Of a stretch of 64,000 nt of DNA, positions 12,779 through 47,100 are shown in pieces (within the stretch, counting starts at the first letter, position 1; each line of letters starts with the position of its first letter). The translations under genes were made by a program, and so were the position numbers. The notes beneath the pieces are model-generated. The model was not told the DNA's origin. It worked only from the letters and a program-made list of their open reading frames with translations, and searched no databases. The stretch is from assembly GCA_963978905.1 (NCBI GenBank), contig OZ022261.1, forward strand, positions 20,519,686 through 20,583,685, read 5' to 3'. The DNA is from Trichostrongylus colubriformis (lineage: Eukaryota; Nematoda; Chromadorea; Rhabditida; Trichostrongylidae).

Positions 12779-13485
12779 TTGAATTGCCTCCTATACAGTG
12801 ATGATTTGAGCTTGGACAGCTTAGTGTGGCATGAAGATCACATCAATATCAATGTTCAGAAAGTTCGGAGAAGCTTTACTTATCGCTGTTTCATTCGGAA
12901 AGGTGTTAGCACGCTACCCTATGAACAGCGTCTATATAAGCTCGGTGCTGATAAACTAGCTTTCAGACGACAGTTGATTGATCTCAGCTTACTTTACAAG
13001 ACTACCACAGGCGAATTCTGTTTGAAACTGCACGACCTCTCTGAATTATCCTCCACCATCGGTATCTCGAGGGAGCACCCTTTCCGTATACGTCCCTATA
13101 AGCCCAACACCTCAGCATTTGAGGGCTCGCTTCTGGTCCGGGTAGTATAACTATGGAACTCCTTAAATTGTGATTTCTTTAAATGGAAACAGGCTTCCGT
13201 CTTTCAAGATCACCTGGCGTCCCACCTGAGGAACTTGCCTTCGTCGTTAGGTTATCAACGGCCGATTCAATGAACTGGGCTCCAAACTCTGCTCCATCTA
13301 ATGAACAGCGCATTTGATTTCGACTACGAAGTAATCAATTATAAAGCAAAGAACTGTTATTTACGTTGAGGATATGTTATTATCGCGTTCCTTCGTATGT
13401 TTCCCACGTTCCTTGTTGTACTATTGCTAATTCATGTGTGCCTATCATGTTGTTCGTGGAAGAATATAAATAAATAAATATATTA
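12779..13485 (+). pseudogene. 3' end of a CR1-like non-LTR retrotransposon
   Basis: An ORF at 12779-13150 reads RCFIRKGVSTLPYEQRLYKLGADKLAFRR..DLSLLYKTTTG, the conserved tail after the RT domain in CR1/jockey-type LINEs ('R...LGL..L..RR...D..FLYKI..G'). After a stop the expected W-N-x-L block follows near 13150 in the same frame. The sequence ends in an ATAAATAAATA run at 13467-13481, the usual short-repeat tail of such LINEs. Only the last few hundred bases of the element remain, as expected from 5' truncation on insertion. Confidence 0.7.
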
Positions 13486-14139
13486 AGAATCTACACGGAA
13501 TGCTGTATAGGAAGGGTCATTCTGCTTGCGGCCCACTCCCATTAAGTATACAGAACAGAGGATAAAAGAAGAGGTAAAGGAATTGGGTACGAAATATCCC
13601 TGGAATGTTTCTCTAGAAGCTGAGGCAAGCTGAGGCTTACCACTTTCACCGTAATGGAAATATGGAACCTTCAATCAGCATAGTCGGGCTTTAAAGCATC
13701 TACGGCATCAGAGTCCGCCTCAAACAGCAGAGCCAGTGGGAGGCTTCCTTAGAATTGACTCTTCGGCCCCTTCTATGAGCTAAGTGGCATTTTTCATGAC
13801 TCAAACCCGCCACTGGAGAGGTTTCAATGGTTATGACATATTCTGTTTCTTGGAAACGAAGGACATTGGGAGTCCAGAGAAAACGGATTGTTCAAGAACA
13901 CCACACAATGTGAATCCCCTCAGGTACCTGGACTGAACGGACTTCAGCATGATGTCATGGGCACAGTAGTGTGCGCTAGTCAAGTGGTCGCTACTATGTC
14001 TAATAGGCTTGGTCTGTTGAAGTGCAAGTTGTAAAGATCGGATCAAGTGTGGAAAGGGTAGCGCATGTGTAAAGAAGTGAGGGTCACACACAAACAATTA
14101 GACGCCCTGGCAAAGTGGCACAAACGTGGGAAGTTGTGG

Positions 14140-14705
14140 TAGGTCGATGCACGATGCTATGTAGCCTGAGTGCGGTGGACGGAGCGTATTTTGAATAGGC
14201 GCTTAGAAGCTCCTTCAAGGTGAAACAAGAGGGCTCACATGAACGATATCAAGAGAGCGCAAATAAACGATGTTACGCCCCGCCATTGGAGGGCAGAGCT
14301 TGCGCCGAAACATTCGGTGCTCAAGTGAAAATTTCTAGTTCAGTTTTAAAATGGCTCGGAAGTAAGGGGAAGCTGGGATAAAGTCACCCATGGGGTGCTG
14401 GAAGTGACGGAAAAGATCCTTTCATAGTTGGAGGAGAGTATTTTGAATGCGCGGAGCTTACAACAAGGACTCGTGATGCGGTTCCGGCACAAGCTAGCGG
14501 GTCCGTTCCAGCTGCAATGGGTGGGACATCGGTCAAGATGTATACATCTGACACGAGATTCGGAGGTACCTGAACGACAACCTGTAAAAGTTATGAAGTC
14601 ATGTTGGTATAGGTAGACCACGTAAGAAGCGCAAATAATAAAGTTACGCCGCAAACACGGCTTGCAAGGAAACATCTGATACTCAAGTGAAATTTTTTAA
14701 TTCAG
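14140..14705 (+). repeat. Two adjacent copies of the 11935-12245 repeat family
   Basis: Copies at about 14140-14345 and 14405-14705 share GGAGCGTATTTTGAAT / GGAGAGTATTTTGAAT, then ATGTTACGCC / AAGTTACGCC, and end in CTCAAGTGAAA followed by a T-rich run and AATTCAG. A third fragment of the end (AAAATTTTTTAATCGAGCTACTAAAGTCACA) repeats at 14730-14762. Confidence 0.6.
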
Positions 14706-14799
14706 CTCCTAAAGTCACATCATGAAGGTGAAAATTTTTTAATCGAGCTACTAAAGTCACATTATGGTAGACACTGTATTAAGTCAGCGATGAATTTCC

Positions 14800-17700
14800 G
14801 GAAGAGATACGCTTGCAAAGGAGAGAATCTAACCTACTGGCGCTTATCATTAGCGGTCAGCTTTACCCCTTCCGAGATCTTACAGCGGGATTAGGGAGAT
14901 ATAGAAAGTGTCATAGGTGCACGGACGTTAGCGAAGACTCACAGCCATTTGCTATCGCTCGCTATTATCTTATTGGGTAGAGATAAAGAGTAATGGAAGG
15001 CCATGATGGGTGTATAGGTTATGGTGAACAGGAGTTATTGGAACACTCAAAGACGGTGATGGGGGTAACGTGGGTAATGAGGGCATGAGGGCACTCATTG
15101 AGACACCCAGATGAAAATTAGGGTCTAAGGAGATTGTATGTGGCAAAACACACGTTGGAGGGAACACATCTGAGCTTTGAAGGAGCCGCTTTTTCAACAG
15201 CTGTCAACCGTTTTAACGTGATTCGCCTTCTTTCAGCGTGCCCGCTCCTCCCCCCTCCCCCCTCTCTCGCGGGAATCAGCAGTGGGAAGAAGCTAAGTAT
15301 TATTTCTTGAGTTTTTGATCGTTCTGCTCGTTCTTTTCTTCACTTTTGTCCACACACCGGAGCTCGTACCACGAATGCGTGCGAAGCGCGCATTCGGTTT
15401 TCGGTGTAAGGGTGTTCCAAATAATTTTAGTTAAAAGCGCGCGAAAATACGCGAGTCGCCCCTTCCCAAGGCCAGCGAAGCCAGAGTCAAGCCTCCGTTG
15501 AGGAATCCTCAACGGGGGGGAGGGGTCGTATTTGGTCCGCTAGGAGGGGGGGGAGGTCGTAATCGTTGAGGTACTAGTGATCAACAGAGGTTCTCACGCA
15601 GAGGGTCTAAAGTGTAAGGGAAGAAATAATAAAACTGACTAATTAGGTTGGTACCTGAAACTAGTTTAACTTGATAATCCTGGAAACCTCATGCATGGCG
15701 CGATCTGCAACGAAACCGGTCAACGCCAATAGACCTTTCGTTGGTCCGCTGACACCGAAACCACGTAGAAAGACACCTCCGAAATTCACGAAATTCACCG
15801 ATTAACCGTGGAAAGCGATATCTATCAACAGGTTCCACCGTGGATGGACACTGCAAAAACATTGGGATGAAAACGGAAAATTGGCTGATATGGACTTTCT
15901 TCATATATTACTACGATTGCAAGTATGTAATCTCGTGTTAGCAGCCACTATACAAACCGCAAAAACGTTTGTATTCATTGAGAATGTGAATGAAATCCTC
16001 ATGCATGGCGCATCCCAGAGAGAAGTTGACCGACGCTTCTTGCCCTCCCACTAGGCCTTCCAGAGCGAAGGATGCATACTAGAGAAATTTCAGTAACAAT
16101 AAATCAATTTTTCTGAAGAATCTTGGGAATATCTCGCAAATTTGGCGAAAAAATGCTTTCCTCAACTGGCTTTTCTGAAGGTTTCTTCCTTCGTTTTAGA
16201 GGTATGACATAGTTCAGGTAGTCATTCGAAAGCGACAACCTAGCAGACCCAGCTTCACCAAAACGAACTCATATGGTAAAGTTTGAAGGAAGTTATGGCC
16301 ATTTCCGTGAAACACTTCGAAATTTTCCTTATCAAATCCTCATTTGGAAACCCATATCGAGAACTAAGCAACCATTGGGGTAAGCAAACGGGCAATGGAT
16401 AGGTCTGAGGGAGTTATTAGGAAAACAGTTTACAGCTGTTCGAAAGATGGGCTCTAGGTAAAGTTTGAACTATTTCCAAAATGTCGGAATTTAGTATGGG
16501 GAAGATACCGCGCCCCATCGTGATCGCCGCGTCGCAGCCGTCGCCTGACATGAGATCCTTAACTTCTCTAGAGGTGTAGAGTATTCTGAATTATTGTTTG
16601 AAATTGTTCGATTATGAGGTAGAAGCGTGGTGTGATCTGGAATCTAGGATACATAGATTATATATTGAGTGTAGAGTACTGGGAATTCCACCTGTATCAC
16701 ATTTTTTCGGGTTTTTGTGTCCATTTAGTTGTATACTGGTGTGGAGCATTTAAAAAATTGACAAGTGCTTAATTGATGGTTTTTGTGCAGAGAGAGGGGG
16801 GTCGTATTGGGGCCCCTTTTTGGGGGGGTCGTATTTTTTGAAAATTTTCCCCAACTGGACGCTTGACCCTGGGCGCCCATGCCGCCGCAGGCGGCCTCCA
16901 GTATGATTGGCCGGCTGACGCCGGCTAATCCGACCGGTATGAGCACCAGATGTCAATTAGAGGGGTGAACGGTTAAACACTCGTTATCGCGCGGCAGTCT
17001 CGACCACGGTCAGATGTCAGGGTGCATTATTTTTGCCACTTTCGGGGCTTCTTTTGGATTTTTCTTTGTCAGCGTATTCCTCAGCACCTCTAATTTCATA
17101 AGTCGGCGCTTTAACCTACTCAAGGTAATCCTGGAATGTGCCTTTAAGTCCGGAGTAGCCTTTCCAAGTGTGAGTTTAGTAACATATTGAGCAAAGCCAC
17201 AGCATCGAGATAGCTCGAGAAATTTACATGAATTCGGATTTTTGCTCTATTTTTCAATTGTCATCGATGGTCATCAAGTACAATCAGATGTTCACTGATG
17301 GAACAGCGACCTTGTTCCAAAGCACAGAATCGTCCTACAATTTTTGGACCCATCATATGGCTTGGACTAGAATAAGTCATAACTAGCTCACTCTATTGCA
17401 AAGGTTCTGTCCAGAAAATTGGTTTACGCAGCTGTTCACCATGCATTCAATTCCTATGTGATACGTTGCACATTTTCACCTCTATCACCAGAAAAGTGTG
17501 AACTCACTGTGGTTGGAATACATGACGCCGAAATTCATTTCAGTGCATATATGTACATATCCTCAACGCCAAAAAATATTCGTGTTCAACATAACAAATT
17601 AGTGAGGATACAACATCCAAGCTGATACATTCTCAGAGAATGGAACTCGCAATAGAACACTCGTACCTACAAATCCATTTCCAACTAAACAGGACAACAG

Positions 17701-18576
17701 GAGGAAAAGAATAAACAGGAAAAACGAGACAGAGAGTAAGAAATCAGGCTGCTAAAACAGTAATATGAAATAAATTTCAAGACTTTTTTCGCACAACTAA
17801 TCACTGGAGTTTTAATGGACGGTCTGAGGGGAATGACAGAATAGCCTGTCGTGGGTATGATCAAACTCGGGACTTTGGTTCAACTAGGAGGCATGGCTAT
17901 TCGAGTACCTGTTTATGAAAACACGTCTAAATTTTATAGTAATAATTTTCATTTCAAATAATCTGAAGTGCAGTAAATTAAAAAGCTGAGACTAATACTA
18001 ATAATAACTAAGAAACTATTTCACACACAACTAACAGAGGATGGAATGTAATTTTCACATAGTATATGATAAGCGGTGAGATTTTATGTAGATATTGTGA
18101 AGCTGAAAACGAGTCCAATTGAGGAGACTTGCTCTATTCGCGCATACAAAGATAAGGAACGAGTAGGACAAAGGATCGATAAGTAAAAGAAGATGAGTGG
18201 ACACCCAAATCGGCACTCGATGTCTAAACGTTTTCGAAGCCCACCGACGAGGAAAGGAACAAGTGGATCTCAGGATACCGACCTATGGCACATTCAAATC
18301 CAACACACAAAATCAAGATCAGAGTTCCTCCCATCCCTGACTGCAGCAACGCTCAAACTCATAAGCGTGCATAACAGACGATCATGCACCGGCCCTAATG
18401 GGGGGACTTATAGAAGAAGCCTCTTCCAGAGCAGGGTAATGGGACATAATTGGTGGCGATTTTCAATGAATTTTGCATGAAGCAACATCAGCAGCAGTAG
18501 CGGTTACAACAGAAATGGCAAAAAAAAACCTAAAGAGTTACACTGGCCATTCAATTTATGTACATCCATACACCGT
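14800..18576. repeat. Gene-free stretch with unassigned repeats
   Basis: No convincing gene. Landmarks: a GGGGTCGTAT-type motif at about 15520-15560 and 16793-16835 (also reverse at 55785-55830); a CATGCATGGCGC repeat at 15691 and 15999; a segment at about 16080-16560, containing GATACCGCGCCCCATCGTGA, that matches in reverse the block at 56455-56780; and a GC-rich hairpin CGCCGCAGGCGGC / CCGGCTGACGCCGGC at 16880-16925. The last few hundred bases before 18577 should include the 3' UTR of the ABC transporter gene; no AATAAA signal was identified with confidence. Confidence 0.5.
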
Positions 18577-38744
<20,168 letters not shown>

Positions 38745-38745
38745 C

Positions 38746-41700
38746 CTGAACAGAACAGCCATTAGTAATGCGAGATCAGCAGGCTTCGAAAGCTTTCACA
38801 TGTTCCGAGTATTCCATGACATCAGCGTTCCCAAGAGGAGAGCTCAACTAATCAGAAAGACAGATTTCGTTAAAGAAGAGAAACAACCTCAAGAGTGCAA
38901 CACCACGCAACGGCGGGGGTATTGGCAATCGAAAGACTGAGCATCCAAAAAAAACTTCGAAGGAAACCATGCGACAAAATGCTACCCCCAATCTATCACT
39001 TCGTTCTTCATTCAGCTTATAACATAAAATAAATGTGCACACACAATTCCCGACATTTACATGTCGCCAAAGTTACTCAATGAGAGATGCAATTAAGGCC
39101 TTACGGGAAGGGGGAAGTTTTGTGCGGTTACAATAGCAGAAAATTATTAAGTGTTATTCAGTGAACCCATAGCTCAGACTTTCCCCAATGCAGAATATGT
39201 CGGACTAATCCTTCGGCACCCTTCGCAATGGCACATTTGATTATTCGACCGTAATTCAGCTCATTAGGCAGAACAGGTTCACAATGCAGCGGAACTCAAC
39301 ACGAACACCATTCAAATTTGAGCAAAATGAACAGGACCGTTGTAGGCATATTAAAACTCTTCCAGAGAAAATAAGCGACTGGTAGAATATGTTCACAGAA
39401 TAACGACGGTACTGAAGTCTCTATAAAAAACAAAGCTGTTTTCACACAGTCAAACCGTACTAATAATACTGTGTTAATAAGTGCTGTGACGTCACGAGTG
39501 GATGGGATAAAGTCAGCCAGGTCTGCCCCGGATTCCCCTGGATCCCATGTATGGCGCCTGAAACATGATATGCGTACTTTTAGTGGCAACTGCGGCCACA
39601 ATTCGAAGACCGCCGACTGGATTTCGGGCGTTCGCCAAAATAATCGAAAACAAGTGCCGCCGAGCGAGGCGAACGCCGCATGGAATCCCTCTCTCGACGC
39701 CCCGAATGAGGCTTCGGCCAGCGAACACGAGAGACGGGGGAGGGGGAGCGAGCCTCGAGCTCAGAGAATAGCGCGACTATGGAATCACAAATAACGTGTT
39801 TACTCATTGAGACAGATCGTGCGGTTGCTCAATAATCCCACTTCCCTTTAAGCACCTGCGAATGCTTAGTATCAAGGAGATACATAGAGACTCAAGGTTC
39901 CTTTTTTTCGCGTTCGCACAACTGCAATGGCTCTGTCGTCACGCTCTCTGTCGCCCTTCAAGCACTTGACAGCACAGACTACACTAAAGGCATAGCTAGC
40001 ACCTCATGAACTGAAGTTTTTAATGTGTTACTGATTGTTGAGCTGTTTATTTGTGCTGTTTTTTTTTTTGACGTTGTCTTACACAGCGCACTGAATAAAG
40101 ATAATGGTCAGCACAAGCCTCACTGCGAACGCCCATGACGCCATAATATGTGCGCCGCCACCACTGCGGACGGTGAGAAGAGGAGAGGGAGAAAGTGAGG
40201 CAGCGAGAGCGAATGTAAGAGGGACCCGCACAGCCTCGCAGCATATCACTGCACGCCGCTTATCGTAACGGACGTATTCAGCGATGCGTGCAGCCACCAC
40301 CTGTCAGGCGATAAAGGTCCATTGTCACAGATTATCTAACGATTTTGGCCAGGAGAATTGTAATTTGGAGGTAAAACGCTGCACTTAACGAGTTTTCCGA
40401 AGACATAGCCGATCAAACAGGATAAAAAATACCCTGACACACATAGAAATACACCTACTCTGGCGGCGAATGGATTAATGTTAAACAGGAGGTGTCGCAT
40501 AAAATATCACATCAGAAGGCAGAATTAGTGTGGCTTTTTTGATCGAACAGATCATAATAAACACACATATCGGGTCATCTCATAAGTAATGTCGCTTTTT
40601 TACAAGGAGAAACTTTTTCTATAAAGTAAAGTTTGAGCGGCAAGTCATATATCATCCAAGAGATTATCCGCTCTGCTAAGAGGTGAGAATTACAATTTTG
40701 GGTGTCCTGGGATGGGGCCGAATTTTAGCTTGGTGAAGTGGTAGGTCTAGTCGACAAAAATAAACCAAACCGGTAGTTCAAGAAATACCTAATTTTAGTG
40801 AGGGAAAATAAATCAGTCACGTTCCCCGTACTCGGCCCCGACCTCTTCTGCAAGTTCCACCAATTGACTAATCGAGAACTCGCGTCGCTTCTTTTCCAAA
40901 TTGACACATCCAAAGCTAGGAAGTTTCTAAAATGAGAATCTTCCCCTCTAAATTATTTATTCAAGATTGCTTTATAGAACACTCAAAAGAATTTTTCTGC
41001 TCTGTCAAGACTATGTCTCGCTCTGATTTGGACGGCGATTCAGGATGATGAATTAATAAACCATGGAACAGGGGTACGGTTAACGTTATTTCACAAACTA
41101 TATTTTTTCAGCTAAATGATAAGTAACTCAGTCAATGATGTGTCCACCGTCCCCACTCACTACCTCTTCTTAGCGTTTCACCTTTCCTTCAGCAGATTGG
41201 CTGAGATCAATCTCTTGCCTTGATTCGAAGAAACTGACAAAAATCAACACCTGTGGCGGGAAAATCAAACTTCGAGAGAGGTTGACACATTTCTCGATAA
41301 CCCAATTACTGGAACTTGTATAGGTCGGGGCTCACTAAGAGATACACGATTGATTTTGACGAAGCGAAGTAAAATGTTTGAATTGATTGCCGTTTGGTAA
41401 AGTCGAAAACCCTCCACTTCACCGGCCTGAGGATCGGCCCCATTCCAGGACACTCGGAAATTACGCGCACTTCTTTGTGAAGCCGATTACTGTCTTTCGA
41501 ATGATATGTAGCATGCTACACAATCTTCTGACACGAAAGGAAAGATTTTCCTTTAAAAAAAGCGTTATCAACGATGGGAAGACCCAAAACATATACACAC
41601 AAACAATTCAAAGTGAATCATATACGTGAGCATGAAAAATATTGATTGATGCACACTACCCAAAGAGATGAAATTTTAAGACGCATTTGGAAAAATCAGT

Positions 41701-42340
41701 AATCGCGCCGCAAAAAGTAACTGACAAAGGTGACGCCATCGCCACTTCAGGAATACAATGAGTTGCGATCAGCGTAAGCGTCATATATGAATTGCATGAG
41801 ATATAGCATCTATGCGTCTGTGCGTAGCTACCTAATTTCGCGATATGAAAGGAACCATGTAACGAGGTTTGGTATGTGCGTAGGTAGTTCAAAGGCTGTA
41901 ACGAAAAAAGTACATAAGGTGATATGCATATTTGAATCGCGGGAACTATATGACAAACTAACAAGTTTGACACGATCTACAACAGTTAACCAGGAGCCAC
42001 CATATCATTTACTTCCTTGGGATCAAACACTAGTAAACTACTAGGTCGGACAGGGTACCCGCCGTTTCGCAATGCCGAACTTTGGCCCATCATAATTCCA
42101 CTCAAACATAATTGATTGCAACGAAAGGAAGGTACTAGATTCAGCACACTTTTCTCTACGATTACAGCGCAGATCCCTTTTTTCTCGGAATAGCCTTCAA
42201 ACTAAAATTTGAAAACTGCTTTAAGGCGATTTTGAGATGCCTCTCTATCTGCTTCCGCACCTTGATTACTGTAGTTTTTGGATAGCTCACCTTCGAATGT
42301 GGAGGTTTTAACGTAATCGCGGGAAGCTCTGGGACCCCAC
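38746..42340. other. Intergenic region upstream of the MRP-5-like gene
   Basis: Should contain the promoter and outron of the minus-strand ABC transporter. Two GC-rich, repeat-like segments stand out: 39590-39770 (GCGTTCGCCAAAATAATCG to GGGGGAGGGGGAGCGAG) and 40080-40310. At 40567 a sequence TCGGGTCATCTCATAAGTAA resembles a mariner-type terminal repeat, but no partner is seen. The open frames here match no family I recognise. Confidence 0.4.
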
Positions 42341-42342
42341 GG

Positions 42343-42743
42343 CCGCGTTCATAGTTTGCGCACGGGCGCCGACACCGACGACCACAGCGGCAAAATCATG
42401 TGCCCGCCGTCTCCATAGCGGCACTCCGGTGACGCGCTCCGTTTGTAAAACTCTCGACCCAACTACACTACAGTATCATCATTGTGACGAGAGCCCATAA
42501 ATTTGATTTCGAATCTTGGCATAGTGCCAAGCTATACGAATTTCGAATCCGAATTATGGACTATCACCACAATAACACTGTAGGGTGGTTGGGTCAAGCG
42601 TATTAGAAACAGAGCGTCTAACCGGAATGCCGCCGCAGTCGGCGGCGTAAACATGATTTTGCTGCCGTCATCGCCAGGGTCGGAGTCAAACTGCCGCCTT
42701 CGCCGGCTGTGTCGGCGTCGGTGCCCAAAGTATGAACGCGACC
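42343..42743. repeat. Foldback element, about 150 bp arms
   Basis: The left arm starting GCCGCGTTCATAGTTTGCGC and the right arm ending GCCCAAAGTATGAACGCG are reverse complements. Inner blocks GACGCGCTCCGTTTGTAAAAC / AGAAACAGAGCGTC and CTCGACCCAACTACACTACAG / CTGTAGGGTGGTTGGGTC also pair. A single-arm copy is at 27980-28200. Confidence 0.85.
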
Positions 42744-43099
42744 CACCTATTCAACGGGGAAACTTTCAGTATTCCCGTTGAACTTTGGTCGGTTTTCATC
42801 GAAAGGGTAAAGGACTCGTTCGCAGAATTAGTAGGAGCATGCATCATCTTGGCCCGTTGTCTCTACCGACATTAACTTGTAAAGCTAACCTCGCGTTACT
42901 CAGCAACACCCCTCACAAGAGTAGTCGTTATATTCAAAGTCAACTGCGACGTATTTCCTAGAAGTTCTGCGACATCTTTGGCCACCATTCAAGAACCGCA
43001 TTTTTTTTTATGGAAAAACGGTTGGAATAGCACTCGTTTTGGAAATCGATGTAGTTTTTATATGTGGATGAAAGAACGGATTTCTCTCTACAGAGTATT

Positions 43100-44130
43100 T
43101 GGTTGAGGAATAAGTTCCCGCTGTTCTTTTATTCTCTATGTTCCACAACGTTCTCCCCACCTTTCGACAGAGTTCAATGTGTTCGATAGAGCTTTTTCCT
43201 CTATAAAATAGTGCTATTTCATTTTCGATTTCTTTGATTGCTCAATATTTATGAGGTTCAGAAATGAAGTAATCTGAAGGCGAAAATTCGCACTTCCAAC
43301 ATTTTCTCTTTTTCGTCTGCCATCGAGGCCAAAAAATGTATGCGCATATGTTTTCGATGGAGCTTTCCCAGCTCTACACGGTTCCATTTGTTTTTGAACT
43401 TTTGATTGTTTGTTATGTTTAAGGTTCAGAAATGGAGTAATTTGTGAAGAAAAATCCGCACTTTTGGCGCATCGAGGAAAAAGATGACCTTTTTCCACGT
43501 AAAATGAATTCAAATAAGGTAAAAAGACCTTCCTGAGCCATCTGTTATGATTGAAGGGTTTCTTGTACGATAAAAGTGTTTGGTAGAATCTCGATTTTTG
43601 CAAAAAATGCGGGTGGGCTTTTACTGAGTACCCCGTTTCTAATTCTCAGGATTATTAAATTGTGAAGGTATCAAAATGGCATCATCTTGTGGAGCAAAAA
43701 AAGCTCTATCTAATGCTTATATAAATATTCCCTTTAATTTCGATGGCAGACGAGGAAGAGAAGATAGAAAGTACACACTTTTGCTGAATGCTGCATTTGT
43801 GAGACTCAAAAACAGCAAAAAGTTGAGCGATCTGGATGAAAGGCAGTACCACTTTGTAGAGCTGAAAAAGCTTTATCGAAAACCTATGCGCATAAATTTA
43901 TTGATCTCGATGGCAGACGAGGAAGATGAGGTGTCGAGAGTGCAAATTTTTGCCTCCTCCTTACTTCATTTACAAACCTCATAAATACTAGCCAGTCGAA
44001 AGAAACGAAAGAAGCAAAGCAGCGTTGTGTAGAGCAGAAAAGCTCTATCGAAAACATATATAGACTTTGTCGAAATTTGAATAGAACAATGTGAAAAACA
44101 GAGAACAAAAAACGGCGGGAATTTATTCAA
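43100..44130. repeat. 1 kb imperfect palindromic element, copy 2
   Basis: Related block by block to 22455-23475: CCACAACGTTCTCC..ACCTTTCGAC, then TTCGATAGAGCTTTTTCCTCTA, then GAGGTTCAGAAATGAAGTAATC, then CGTCTGCCATCGAGGCCAAAAAATGTATGCGCATATG, with mirrored versions on the right (GATGGCAGACGAGG near 43910, AGAAAAGCTCTATCGAAAACATAT near 44036). Ends pair as AATAAGTTCCCGC / GCGGGAATTTATT. Confidence 0.85.
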
Positions 44131-47100
44131 TCCGAAAAGTGGCGATATTAGTGATGAAAAACCAAGGCAAAATAATCGATGTAAAAAACAGCGGGAACTT
44201 TCTGTCCGACCCTATATATACTTCAGAAAATAGGCAGTTACCACGGAACAGCAAAGCCCATTCTCGATGTCGGAGCATCGAGGGTTTCGCGTTTTCACTA
44301 GCAATAAATGGTTGAAAGCAATACTCGAAACAAGCACGAAGTGAGACGTAAGCAATAACTGAATTTCAGGTGTGAACATGCATGAGTGTAGACATCTTAA
44401 CTATTGAAATGGTCATAGACTCTAAAGAACAATTTACAGGAAGTGGAAAATAAGATATAGACATACATCAACACTTTGATTAAAACTCACAAACTCACGC
44501 TAAGTGGATAGTGATACATAAAATGAATGATATTAGAGTAGCTAAGGAAGCTACCATTATTTCACTCTTTATATGTATCAATCCTGTTCGTCCCTATGTC
44601 CCGTGTTGGCCAAAAGCACCGCCAGGAGTAAGAAGAAAATAAGAACAAAAGATGTGAACTCCGTGAGCGCATTATACTCCAGAAGAGATGATGCGGGGCG
44701 GAACTCCTTGAAAAAGCGCGCTTCAAGGTATTTATCGTGATCCCATAGCGCTGTCAGTCACGGTGCCTCGAATTTGATTAGCGAGTTGTTGCAAGGGCAG
44801 GGCAACATTGGCACTTAGCTGAATAAGCCCCTCGCCCGTTTGCAACTACCCCACCGGCTACTGATGCGTAGAGGGGCACGGGAAGGAGCAAGGAGGGTTG
44901 TCGGGTTCCTATTTCTGGTTCTGACCGCTTATTTTCAATTTACTTAATTTATTCAGTAGACTCGGCAGGCACTTGTGACAACTTCAACGCGAATAACAGA
45001 AAACCGAAAGAACGAGCAACAAATATTGAGCATCCAGATAATTTACAACCGGCAACATATTGCTTGAAACCAGACTCCACCGGGCACACATTTTTTTCGT
45101 AGCACTGGATTAAAACATAACCGAACCCTGTTTGCGAAAAACTTCAACCTATGCCGAAATTTCGCTGTATTTTTATCACGCTTACCGACGCTCCTACTGC
45201 GCTAGTTGGCAACAGAATGAAAAAGTTACGTGCGTCTATTTCTATTAACAGCCTTAGCATTTGGAACCCATGAGTAAGTCGTTCCGCTTTCTCCTCCAAT
45301 CAAGTAACTTGAGCCCATATTCAGCGTTTCTGATCGATCCGTTGGGGATATCTGAGTGTCTTATCCCAGACCATCTCAGCAATAACTTCTGAGTGAAAAT
45401 ACTCAGATCTTAGCATGGATTTTCCTTCATGAACAAGGGTTAAAAACCGTAGCACCGCACTCTAAGATCAGACACACATCAAACTCATATGAGCTTGGCA
45501 ACGTATTGCGGTCTTTAGTACGAAGAGATTCGAGTAAATTCAAAGTTCTGCGAGAACCTCTTCGACTTTGGACTTATTACTACTCTTGGGTGCAATCTTT
45601 ATTGGCTACCTTCTGTGCTGTACTGTAGCAGTTCTTCTGTGCGATGTGCGTCAACGCTACCTCACTGGGCATCGCGAATAGCATCAAGGGGCCCATTCAC
45701 CGAGAAAGATTTGAGTTTCATTGACTGTGTCATATACAGATCACGTGAAAGTTGCCTTTCGACCTTACGTTTTAGGCAATACCGCAGCTGATTCTAGTCA
45801 AATACTTGTCAGAGGTTTAATATGCGTGCACATGGCACATCGAATCTCTGGCTAGCAGGAGTAATAATGGAAAGTATACTGAGAGCACCGGTGTGTTAAA
45901 CGTGAGGCCGAAAAGGCAACTTTCGGATGAGCTGCAATCATTCAATTTCAAGGATTGTATAAGCCGCGTATACTTGGCCTTCCCTACCACCTTGTCCGAA
46001 GCACTTAGACCTCCCTCCTTTGTCATATTCGGGAACGACGTTTACAATTTAGCTCTGCTATTTCTTTCCACCTTGGCGGTGGCAATCGCCACGTCAAAGT
46101 CAGTGAACTCAATCATAACATCGTGTTACTACTATACTTTGCCACAGGTCGATTAAGGCATCATTTACCTTCCTAACTTTGCTTTGCTCCCGCCATTTTA
46201 TTCTTGCTACCGTTAACATCTCAAGCATTTGTGTATACAGAATACAATAGTATGGTACTAAGCAACCGCTAGGGTTAGGTCTATTAAAATCAAGGTGGTT
46301 GAGAGGTGTTACAAGGTTGCTAAGTGAAGCGCTTATAAGGTTTTGTGAATTTGCATAGCGTTATTTAAGTGAAGCCGCTTCTCTATTTACTTTCAAGCGC
46401 GGTTGGCAACATTCACAACTAGCTAGTTTCTTCGTTTATTGTCGAACAACTCCAAATTTCGCTTCTTTAGTCATGCACTCTTTATAAAAACTAGAAAGGA
46501 AACTTTTTGTCCTGCTGAAAAAAAACCCATTGCCGTCAGTATTTGACATATCCATTCATTCTTTGTTACTTAGCATTGTAATAATTTATACCTGTTCAAG
46601 CGACCATCTTTTGTGTAGACAGCTCTCGGATAGACGTCAGCACTAACATCACCGGGATCAAGCTGAACTCGGTTTTCGTCTAGTGAGTCTGTCATGCTTT
46701 TCTATCCCTCTGTTAACTCTATATTACTATTGAGATGTATAGCGATAAAAAACAACGGAGCAGCAAGATATGTGTACTCAACACAGTGGACGGATAATTT
46801 CACCACTGCCATTTTTGAATGAGTGTTGAGATGAAAAAACTTCATTGTCTCGCTGACAACAACGGTTAGAGCAAAAACCCTAGTCAATGGTTAAGAACAG
46901 AGTATACGCTAATATTCCAGTGATGCAGTTGATAAAACGGAAACGATCTGTATTCATCAACAAATGGAACTATAGGCCGGAATCAGCTCAGATAAATCGA
47001 AGTGCTTTGTACATACTAGAAGTAATAAAACAGGAACAACAAAGTAAAATCATTTTCTATGAAACCATTGGGCAAATGTCGTCTGATACATAACTACAGA

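Noticed and set aside
40567..41500. Possible mariner transposon starting TCGGGTCATCTCATAAGTAA
   Set aside because: No matching inverted end and no transposase motif could be found in the following kilobases.
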